Positions 53,661 to 61,047 of a stretch of 64,000 nt of DNA are shown here, in pieces. The position numbers and the translations under genes are program-made. Source of the stretch: Chryseobacterium taiwanense (GTDB lineage Bacteria > Bacteroidota > Bacteroidia > Flavobacteriales > Weeksellaceae); assembly GCF_000813825.1 (NCBI RefSeq), contig NZ_JWTA01000010.1, positions 1 through 64,000 of the forward strand. The letters run 5' to 3'. The notes below the pieces were generated by a model, which saw only the letters and a list, made by a program, of their open reading frames with translations, was not told where the DNA came from and did not search any database. Position 1 is the stretch's first letter. Each line of letters opens with the position of its first letter.

Positions 53661-54881
53661 TTAATCAAATTTTTTAACTATTAATGCGGAATTGGTTCCC
53701 CCAAATCCGAAAGAATTCGACAAAAATACATCAATTTTTTGACTTTTTGTTTTTGAGACCAGATTTATCCTTTGAGCGTCTTCATCCGGGGTTTCCAGAT
53801 TGATATTCGGAGCAATAAAATCATTCTGCATCATCAGAATGGAATAAATCACTTCGCTTGCACCTGCCATCCAACATTCATGTCCTGTCATCGATTTTGT
53901 AGAACTTACCGGAACTTCGCTTCCGAAGATCTCATGAATTGCTCTCGCTTCGTTGGTGTCTCCAATAGGAGTAGAAGTTGCATGAGCGTTAATATAATCT
54001 ATATTTTCAGCTTCTAATCCTGATTGTTTCAAAGCTCTGTTCATCGCTAAAGCCGGTCCATCCACATTCGGCGTAGAGATATGACCTCCGTTTGAAGAGA
54101 AACCGTATCCTACGATTTCTGCCAAGATAGGAACGCCTCTTCTTTGGGCAGATTCTAAACTTTCAACTATTAACGTTGCTGCTCCACCGCTTGGAATAAG
54201 TCCGTCTCTGGCTGAGTCGAAAGGTCTTGACGCCTTTGTAGGCTCATCTTCTCTTGCTGAAAAAACACCTAAACCGTCAAAACTTGCCATTGAATATTTA
54301 TTGGTTTCCTGTGCCCCACCACAAACAATCATGTCCTGAAAACCGTTTTTGATCATCATATAGGCCAAGCCAAGAGAATGAGATCCACTTGCACAGGCTG
54401 CACTGATGGTAAGATTGATTCCTCTTAACTTAAAGATTGTTGAAAGATTCATTGTAACGGTAGAGTTCATCGATTTGAAGATCGCTCCGGATCCCATCAA
54501 TGTTGTATCTTTCTTTTCTCTGGCAATGTCGATAGATTCTACCACTGCCTGAGAAACGCTGTCGTTTCCATATAAAATCCCAACTTCATGGGCATCCAGG
54601 AAATCCTGATCCAGATTTGCCTGTTTAAGCGCATCAATGGTCGCAAGATAAGCGTATTCGCTTTCTTCTCCCATGCTTACACGCTGTCTTCTGTTTAAAA
54701 GATTTTTCAGATCCGGCTTCGGAACAACTCCTGTAAGACCTGATCTGAACCCGAATTCTTTTCTTTCTTTATCTAAAATAATTCCGGATTTACCTTGATA
54801 TAGGGATTCTCTGACTTCTTCCAGAGAAGTTCCGATGCAAGAATAAATTCCCATTCCGGTAATTACAACCCTATTTTCCAT
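53661..54881 (-). CDS. Beta-ketoacyl-ACP synthase II-like (FabF/ApeR-like)
   Basis: A 406-residue ketosynthase with intact Cys163 (SAACASGSHSLG), first His (NAHATSTPIGD) and second His (TGHECWMAGAS). The sequence is closest in look to FabF-type enzymes and to ApeR. It sits between an ACP and a FabG-type reductase, giving a complete KS-KR-ACP set in the minus operon. The start MENRVVITGMGIYSC is standard. It is the third full ketosynthase in the cluster. Confidence 0.93.
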   Translation of the reverse strand: MENRVVITGMGIYSCIGTSLEEVRESLYQGKSGIILDKERKEFGFRSGLTGVVPKPDLKNLLNRRQRVSMGEESEYAYLATIDALKQANLDQDFLDAHEVGILYGNDSVSQAVVESIDIAREKKDTTLMGSGAIFKSMNSTVTMNLSTIFKLRGINLTISAACASGSHSLGLAYMMIKNGFQDMIVCGGAQETNKYSMASFDGLGVFSAREDEPTKASRPFDSARDGLIPSGGAATLIVESLESAQRRGVPILAEIVGYGFSSNGGHISTPNVDGPALAMNRALKQSGLEAENIDYINAHATSTPIGDTNEARAIHEIFGSEVPVSSTKSMTGHECWMAGASEVIYSILMMQNDFIAPNINLETPDEDAQRINLVSKTKSQKIDVFLSNSFGFGGTNSALIVKKFD

Positions 54882-54891
54882 TTACTGATGA

Positions 54892-55623
54892 TTATGAATA
54901 AATTCCACCATTAATATTAATTACTTCTCCCGTAATGTAAGAAGCTTTTCTTGACGCCAAAAATGCAACTAAATCTGCTACTTCTTCGGCTTCTCCAAAT
55001 CTGTTGGCAGGAATCATTGCTTTCAATTCATCTTCATTAAAATCCTGCGTCATATCTGTTCTGATAAATCCAGGTGCTACTGCATTTACCGTAATATTTC
55101 TCTTTGCGACTTCCTGAGCCAACGCTTTTGTTGCACCTACCAAAGCTCCTTTCGCCGCAGAATAATTGGTTTGTCCAGCAGTACCTTTCACACCAGAAAC
55201 TGAAACCATATTGATAATTCTACCGTATTTGTTACGCAACAATTTCTGAATAAAGAAATTGGTCACGTTATAAAAACCATTTAAACTTGTATTGATCACA
55301 GAGTTCCAGTCTTCACTCGGCATCCACATAAATAACCCGTCTCTTGTGATTCCCGCATTATTTACAATAACTTCAACTACAGCATTTGGATTGTTTTCCT
55401 GCCATTCTGTTAAAACCTTTTGAGTTTCTTCAGCATTTCCAACATCAAATTTCAGAATTTCTCCGGTTGCTCCCAGTTCTTCAACAGCAGTCAACGTTTC
55501 TTTTGCTGCAGCTTCATTGGAAGTGTAGTTGATCAGGAGGTGATAATTTTTTTCTTCTGCGAGTTTTAAACAGATTGCTCTTCCGATTCCTCTGGAGCCC
55601 CCTGTTACAATAGCACATTTCAT
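54892..55623 (-). CDS. 3-oxoacyl-ACP reductase (FabG-like)
   Basis: A 243-residue short-chain dehydrogenase. It has TGGSRGIGRAI (NADPH loop, about 7-17), NNAG, catalytic Ser in MVSVSG, and Y-x3-K (YSAAKGAL). It reduces the beta-keto group during polyene extension (ApeQ-like role). It starts 51 bp after the ammonia-lyase gene on the same strand and lies 10 bp before the KS gene. A housekeeping fabG elsewhere cannot be excluded, but position in the cluster favours a dedicated enzyme. Confidence 0.93.
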   Translation of the reverse strand: MKCAIVTGGSRGIGRAICLKLAEEKNYHLLINYTSNEAAAKETLTAVEELGATGEILKFDVGNAEETQKVLTEWQENNPNAVVEVIVNNAGITRDGLFMWMPSEDWNSVINTSLNGFYNVTNFFIQKLLRNKYGRIINMVSVSGVKGTAGQTNYSAAKGALVGATKALAQEVAKRNITVNAVAPGFIRTDMTQDFNEDELKAMIPANRFGEAEEVADLVAFLASRKASYITGEVININGGIYS

Positions 55624-55674
55624 GTTTTTTAATTCTTAATTTATATAGTATTGACAAGTGAACCTCATCAATAA

Positions 55675-57195
55675 TTACATGTTCTTGAAATATTTTTTTA
55701 CTTGTTCAAGATAAGGATACATGATCATATCTTCTGAAAAAGCAGGAATGATCTTTCTGATATCATCATACAACGCTTTTGTTGCTGAAGAAACTTTATC
55801 CTGATATCCAAGATACTCGATCGCCTGAACAATGGTGATGGCTTCAATAGAAAGAACTTCAAATGCATTTTCGATTACCTTTCTACAGATTACCGCCGCA
55901 TTCGTTCCCATGCTCACAATATCCTGATTGTCATTATTATTAGGAATACTATGAACATACATTGAATTTGACAGCATCTGACTTTCTGCCGTAGTGGAAG
56001 TTGCCGTAAACTGAACTCCTTGCATCCCGAAATTAAAACCTAATTTACCTAAATTTACAAAAGGCGGCAAAATCTCATTAATTTTAGCGTTCAAAAGATA
56101 GTTAAGCTGTCTTTCTGCTAACATGGTCAGTTTCGTAACGACAATCTTTAGTTTATCCATTTCTAAAGAGATATAATCTCCATGGAAATTTCCTCCGTGA
56201 TACACATGTTGATCCTCAACATTAATAATCGGATTATCATTTGCTGAGTTGATCTCATCTTCAAGAACTTTCTCGGTAAATTCCAACGTATCCAAAACAG
56301 GACCTAAGATCTGCGGAACACATCGTATTGAGTAATATTCCTGAACTTTATCTTTAAAGACTTTATCTTGCTCTTCAAAATGAGTATAAAGGTGCTCTTC
56401 TCTTTTTCTTACCAACTTACTGTCTGCCAAATGATTTCTCATTCTTTCAGCAATTTTTTGCTGACCGGCATGTCTTTTTGTTCCGTTTAACGCCGCTGAC
56501 AAGTGATCGTCATAAGCCAGAACAATTTCATTAATAGCACAAGAAAGTTGGATTGAAATATCCGTCAACTGGTTGGCTTTATAAGCGTTCACAGCACCAA
56601 TTCCTGACATTACGGAAGTTCCGTTCATTAAAGCCAGTCCTTCACGAATTTCCACATGAATAGGCTCTAATCCTTCTATAGCAAAAACTTCTTTGGTTGA
56701 TTTTCTTTCTCCTTTATAAAAAACTTCACCTTCACCAATCAGCACTAAAGCTAGGTGAGCCAACTGTACTAAATCTCCACTCGCTCCTACTCCTCCGTGT
56801 TCAAAAATAAGTGGCGTAATATTTCTATTAATAAGTTCTTTAAGTAAATTGATGACAGAAACATGTACTCCGGAATTACCCAGTGATAATGTATTTAATC
56901 TTGCCAACATCGCTGCTTTCACCTCATCTTCCGGCAAAGGATTTCCAATTCCTGAAGAATGGCTTCTGATCAAATTATACTGCAACTGATGGGTATCATC
57001 ATCATTGATTTTGAATTGCGCCATCGGTCCGAAACCGGTATTTACACCATATATTACTTTATTTTTAGAAAAATCTTTCAGAAACTGAAAACTTGTTTCC
57101 ACTCTCTGCAAAAGAGTTTCATTAAGCTCTATTGTTTCTTTTCCGATAATAATCTTCTGAAAATCCGTCAGTTCTAAAAAGTTATTTATTTTCAT
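55675..57195 (-). CDS. Tyrosine ammonia-lyase (MIO enzyme)
   Basis: A 506-residue aromatic ammonia-lyase that makes p-coumarate from tyrosine, the aryl starter of flexirubin. The MIO cofactor forms from A138-S139-G140 (GVGASGDLVQLAH). The catalytic Tyr49 is in IYGVNTGFGP. The selectivity loop reads RSHSSG (S78-H79). The sequence is, from memory, very close to Flavobacterium johnsoniae TAL, which supports tyrosine over histidine as substrate. ATG 57195 is preferred over a TTG three bases upstream. It is first in the minus operon, divergent from the halogenase-like gene with overlapping promoters. Confidence 0.93.
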   Translation of the reverse strand: MKINNFLELTDFQKIIIGKETIELNETLLQRVETSFQFLKDFSKNKVIYGVNTGFGPMAQFKINDDDTHQLQYNLIRSHSSGIGNPLPEDEVKAAMLARLNTLSLGNSGVHVSVINLLKELINRNITPLIFEHGGVGASGDLVQLAHLALVLIGEGEVFYKGERKSTKEVFAIEGLEPIHVEIREGLALMNGTSVMSGIGAVNAYKANQLTDISIQLSCAINEIVLAYDDHLSAALNGTKRHAGQQKIAERMRNHLADSKLVRKREEHLYTHFEEQDKVFKDKVQEYYSIRCVPQILGPVLDTLEFTEKVLEDEINSANDNPIINVEDQHVYHGGNFHGDYISLEMDKLKIVVTKLTMLAERQLNYLLNAKINEILPPFVNLGKLGFNFGMQGVQFTATSTTAESQMLSNSMYVHSIPNNNDNQDIVSMGTNAAVICRKVIENAFEVLSIEAITIVQAIEYLGYQDKVSSATKALYDDIRKIIPAFSEDMIMYPYLEQVKKYFKNM

Positions 57196-57218
57196 CAATT
57201 AAAAGTAATAATATATAA

Positions 57219-57252
57219 TTTTGTAATATGTAATTAATTGTCACTAATTTTG
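57219..57252 (+). promoter_or_regulatory. Promoter of the halogenase-like gene
   Basis: TTTTG (57219-57223), a 21-nt spacer and TAATTTTG (57245-57252) fit the Bacteroidota consensus. Transcription would begin near 57258, 35 nt before the ATG at 57293. Confidence 0.7.
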
Positions 57253-57255
57253 CGG

Positions 57256-57291
57256 CAAAGATAGAAGTAATTATCAAAATAAAAAATCAAA
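57256..57291 (-). promoter_or_regulatory. Promoter of the ammonia-lyase operon
   Basis: The minus-strand -7 box TATCTTTG (57263 to 57256) is only 3 bp from the plus-strand -7 box, forming TTTTGCGGCAAAGA. A TTTG (57291 to 57288) is 24 nt upstream, at the long end of the range. The two promoters overlap, so their transcripts would share their first few bases on opposite strands. Confidence 0.5.
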
Positions 57292-57292
57292 G

Positions 57293-58549
57293 ATGAACAA
57301 AGAATTTGTTGACGTTCTCGTAATCGGAGCAGGACCTTCCGGATGCGTATCTTCTTCATACTTAAAGAAGAACAATGTCAGCGTGAAAGTTGTTGAAAAA
57401 ACAAAATTTCCAAGACTGGTTGTAGGAGAAAGCTTAATTCCGAGAGTAATGGATCATTTTGATGAAGCCGGACTTTTCCCTGCTTTGGATAAAATGGGAT
57501 TTGAGAAAAAGCTTGGAGCGAGATTTTTGAGAGGAGAGAAAGTTTGTATTTTTGATTTTAGTGACAAATTCGGTGAAGGCTGGGATTGGACTTGGCAGGT
57601 TCCAAGAGCTGATTTTGATAATACTTTAGCACAGGAAGTCATCAACAAAGGTATTGACCTGGAATTTGAAGCTGAAGTTGTTGATATTCAATTTAACGGG
57701 ACAGATTCTATAACAACCGTAAAAGATAAAGACGGAGAGACTAAGGAAATCCACGCAAAATTCGTGATTGATTCCAGCGGCTACGGAAGAGTTCTCCCTA
57801 GATTATTAGATCTAGAAAAGCCTTCAAAATTATCTCCCCACTCTGCTATTTTTGCTCACGTAGAAGACATCAACAGAGAAGAGGGCGTAGAAGGAACATT
57901 AATTTCTTTTGATATTATTGAAACTGAAGTCTGGCTTTGGGTAATTCCTTTTTCAAACGGAAATACAAGTTTAGGAATTGTAGGTTCCACAGAATATATT
58001 GAAAAACTAATCGAAAACGGAGATACTACCGAAGCATTAAAAAAAGCGATTTCTCTTTCTGATTATTATATAAAACGTTTCGGAAATGTAGATTTTCTTT
58101 TTGAGCCGAGACATCTGAAAGATTATTCTTGTTCGGTAAAAAGCTTATTCGGAGACGGATTTGCCTTAACCGGAAATGCTTCAGAATTCTTGGATCCGGT
58201 TTTCTCTTCAGGAATGGCTTTTGCAACCGAATCCGGAATGTTAGCTGCAAAACTGGCTTTAAGACAACTGAACGGAGAAAAAATCGACTGGCAAAAAGAG
58301 TATACAGACTATATTTTATATGGTGTAGATGTTTTCACTACTTATGTGAAAGAATGGTACACCGGAAATCTTCAGGAACTGTTTTTCCATCAACCGGAAA
58401 ATCCTGATGTAAAGAAGAAAATATGTGCTGTTTTAGCAGGATATGTTTGGAATAAAGACAATCCTTTTGTGAAAAAACACGATACTGTTATCAAAAATTT
58501 AGCGAATCTTATTAAGCTGGAAAAATTGGAACAGCAAAATCAACAATAA
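57293..58549 (+). CDS. Halogenase-like FAD-dependent oxidoreductase
   Basis: A 418-residue flavoprotein of the tryptophan/phenol halogenase fold. It has GAGPSG (about 12-17), the GESLIP motif (near 46), K73 in the FxxKxGAxF position where halogenases keep their catalytic Lys, and W214-L-W-V-I-P219, matching the WxWxIP signature exactly. Chlorinated flexirubins are known, so an aryl or resorcinol halogenase is possible; a hydroxylase or oxidase of the same fold is the alternative. It is transcribed alone, divergent from TAL, and ends at a perfect hairpin terminator. Confidence 0.85.
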   Translation: MNKEFVDVLVIGAGPSGCVSSSYLKKNNVSVKVVEKTKFPRLVVGESLIPRVMDHFDEAGLFPALDKMGFEKKLGARFLRGEKVCIFDFSDKFGEGWDWTWQVPRADFDNTLAQEVINKGIDLEFEAEVVDIQFNGTDSITTVKDKDGETKEIHAKFVIDSSGYGRVLPRLLDLEKPSKLSPHSAIFAHVEDINREEGVEGTLISFDIIETEVWLWVIPFSNGNTSLGIVGSTEYIEKLIENGDTTEALKKAISLSDYYIKRFGNVDFLFEPRHLKDYSCSVKSLFGDGFALTGNASEFLDPVFSSGMAFATESGMLAAKLALRQLNGEKIDWQKEYTDYILYGVDVFTTYVKEWYTGNLQELFFHQPENPDVKKKICAVLAGYVWNKDNPFVKKHDTVIKNLANLIKLEKLEQQNQQ

Positions 58550-58579
58550 AAAATCGGTCTGAAATTCAGACCGATTTTT
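58549..58579. terminator. Bidirectional terminator after the halogenase-like gene
   Basis: A perfect 15-bp inverted repeat AAAAATCGGTCTGAA/TTCAGACCGATTTTT lies between two convergent genes, with T-rich flanks on both sides. Confidence 0.9.
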
Positions 58580-58583
58580 GTTT

Positions 58584-59195
58584 TTATTTTCTCAAAGCTC
58601 TTTTATATTCTTTTCCCATCAATCTCTTTCCCGTAGCTTCAAATGCTCCTGCAATTCTTCCATACTCCATTACAAAATCTTTATTTTGTGGTTTCCCTAA
58701 AATTTTATCCGCTTTTAGTTCTAATATGACTTTTGAAGGATCATTCGTTTCCACAAATTTCATAATAGATGTCAGTTTTGCTTCCTGCCCCATGATTCCA
58801 CCATGCCATCCCGCATAAATCCACTGTGCATCAATTATTAATGTATATTTTGCAGGACGTTCATTCTCAAAGACTATTTTTGATTTACTGTTTGCTCCCT
58901 TCATAAAATATTTCAAATATTCTGAACTTTTAAATCGGCCCCATTCTTCACTCCATTTCTGCCAATCCGCTTCAGTTTTTCCAGATTTTGCTAAAATATC
59001 TTTTTTTCTATTTTGAAGGTATTGTTCCTCTGTTAGATTCTCTACTTGATAAAGAGTATTATCAAATTTTAATTGTACATTAATTTCAGTTTCATTTTTT
59101 ATAAAATCAAAACTGCCAGAAGTGATCGTCATCTCGTTCTGAGCAAAAGTGATCATCGAAATTACCGCAAAGAACAATAAAAATACTTTTTTCAT
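58584..59195 (-). CDS. Secreted protein of unknown function
   Basis: A 203-residue protein with signal peptide (MKKVFLLFFAVISMITFAQ) and a mixed body containing EEQYLQNRKKDI, a WQKWSEEWGRFKSS helix and a conserved-looking AGWHGGIMGQEAKL turn. I recognise no family. It stands between the halogenase-like and ligase genes on the minus strand but is probably not pigment-specific. A CAAATATA box on the plus strand (59215-59222) gives TATATTTG upstream of its start; no -33 box is visible. Confidence 0.8.
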   Translation of the reverse strand: MKKVFLLFFAVISMITFAQNEMTITSGSFDFIKNETEINVQLKFDNTLYQVENLTEEQYLQNRKKDILAKSGKTEADWQKWSEEWGRFKSSEYLKYFMKGANSKSKIVFENERPAKYTLIIDAQWIYAGWHGGIMGQEAKLTSIMKFVETNDPSKVILELKADKILGKPQNKDFVMEYGRIAGAFEATGKRLMGKEYKRALRK

Positions 59196-59288
59196 AATTT
59201 ATTTAAAATTTGCGCAAATATAAGACTCCCCCATCAATAAAGAATTAATTCAATAATAATATTTCCTTTTTAATTGAATAATTTTAAT

Positions 59289-60581
59289 TTACCTCAAATC
59301 TACAAAAGTAATCGGCTTACGACTATTAGGATGAAAAACGGTTTTAGATAAAATGTCAAAATCAACGACTTCAATTTTCGGACTTACTCTGAGTTTTGCT
59401 CTAAAATGATCTCTTACTTCATTGACAAAATTTTCATCATTATTTTCCGTACTCAGTTTGATAATAATTTCATCAAGTCCAATTTCATTAGTCTGAATAA
59501 CTATCTGATAACATAAAATCCCGTTAAAATCATTCAAAATATCATTCATGGCGGGTGGATATAAAGTTGTTCCTTTATATTTGATCATTTGTTGCTTTCT
59601 TCCAATTACAGGGCCTAAACGCATCGTATTTCTTCCGCATTCACAAGGTTCATAATGTGCTTTTACAATATCCCCTGTTTTAAATCTCAGTAAAGGAATC
59701 GCTTCAACGCCTAATGTTGTAATCGTTAATTCTCCACTTTCTCCTTCCTGAACAGGTATTCCTTCATCATCAAGAATCTCGGTAATGATCAGTTCAGGAT
59801 GATGATGTCCTCCATGCTGAAACTCACACTCTGTAAAAGCAGTACTCATTTCTGTGGAAGCATAGGTTGAAAACAATTTAATATTCCACTTTTCTTTAAT
59901 TTTCTGCGAAAGAATATTATCTGTGAAATCCTGATTTTTGATACTTTCACCAATACAAACGGCTCCATACACACTGGAATTTTTATAATCTATTCCATGT
60001 TTTTCCGCATAATCAATCATTTTCAACAAAAATGAAGGAACTGTTATTAAATATTTCGGTTTATATCTGAAAATAGAGTCCCATTGCAATTCCGGAATTC
60101 CAGGCCCCATTCTCACAACACTTGCTCCCATTTTTCTTAGTCCTAAAAAATAAGCAAGTCCGGCCATAAATCTCTTGTCAATCGTTGTAATCATTTGTAC
60201 AACATCCCCTTTTTGAATTCCTGCACAGGCAAAAGAAATCGCTTCATTATATGCCAGTCTTTCCAGATCATTATCAGACAAGCCAAACGTTACAGGATCT
60301 CCCAATGTTCCTGAAGTTGTACTATAATCAACAATTTTATCAGGAGTGATGCAGAAAAAATCATCATTATTCTGCTGAATATCATTCTTAACCGTTGTTG
60401 GAATTTTTTGTAAATCTTCTAAGGTTTGAATATCTGCAATATTGATATTATGTTCTTTAAAAAGCTTTTGATAAAAAGGAGAATAAGTTTCAAGATAAGT
60501 TAATAATTCCTGAAGTTTTTGCTCCTGAAACATTTTAATTTCCTGACTTGTTGATTTTTCGATGGGTGGATAGAATTCCAA
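59289..60581 (-). CDS. Adenylate-forming ligase (phenylacetate-CoA ligase family)
   Basis: A 430-residue AMP-forming ligase. Motif A is YSTTSGTLGDPVTF (about 94-107), motif with YASTEMSTAFTECEFQHG near 240 and a C-terminal GRKQQMIKYKGTTLYPP segment, as in PaaK-like enzymes. It would activate an aryl acid as acyl-AMP and load it on CoA or ACP. p-Coumarate from TAL is the natural candidate here. The start is TTG at 60581. A TAAATTTG box (60609 to 60602) lies just upstream. A 93-bp gap separates its 3' end from the secreted protein gene. Confidence 0.85.
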   Translation of the reverse strand: MEFYPPIEKSTSQEIKMFQEQKLQELLTYLETYSPFYQKLFKEHNINIADIQTLEDLQKIPTTVKNDIQQNNDDFFCITPDKIVDYSTTSGTLGDPVTFGLSDNDLERLAYNEAISFACAGIQKGDVVQMITTIDKRFMAGLAYFLGLRKMGASVVRMGPGIPELQWDSIFRYKPKYLITVPSFLLKMIDYAEKHGIDYKNSSVYGAVCIGESIKNQDFTDNILSQKIKEKWNIKLFSTYASTEMSTAFTECEFQHGGHHHPELIITEILDDEGIPVQEGESGELTITTLGVEAIPLLRFKTGDIVKAHYEPCECGRNTMRLGPVIGRKQQMIKYKGTTLYPPAMNDILNDFNGILCYQIVIQTNEIGLDEIIIKLSTENNDENFVNEVRDHFRAKLRVSPKIEVVDFDILSKTVFHPNSRKPITFVDLR

Positions 60582-61047
60582 TGGTATTTATTTTTAAAAC
60601 ACAAATTTATTTAATTAAAATTAAACCATTGACAGAGTTAAAATTTGATTTCCACACAACATCAAACTGTTCAAGTATGCTGTATTTTATTTTTAAACGC
60701 AAAGATTTATCTTTAGAAGGTTATTTATTCTTAGAAAGCAAAGGCAAATAAATTTGCTACGCAAAGCTTGAAAATATAGCTTCATCAAATCAACTTGTTG
60801 ATTAATCTTTGCCCACTTAAAATTATTCGGTTATCAAAATAAAAAACTTTGCGTTAAAATTTAACGGAAATCCTCTTCAAAATCTTAATACAATAAACAC
60901 TCCCAATTCTCACTTCCAACAACCCAATATTTATATTTCTGAAACAGAACTTTTTAATTGGAAATATCAAAATAAAACATATATTATAAACCGACAAATT
61001 TTAGTAAATTTGCCAACTTAATTAATCAACGATATTGAGATATTACA
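60582..61047. other. 466-bp intergenic region before ileS
   Basis: No gene is seen here. It holds three pieces of the TTTGCGTT dispersed repeat family (60697-60707 aacgcaaagat, 60761-60768 acgcaaag and 60846-60857 actttgcgttaa). It also holds a minus -7 box for the ligase gene (60609 to 60602) and a plus TAAATTTG box at 61005-61012, 36 nt before ileS, without a clear TTG at -33. The rest is AT-rich sequence without visible structure. Confidence 0.6.
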
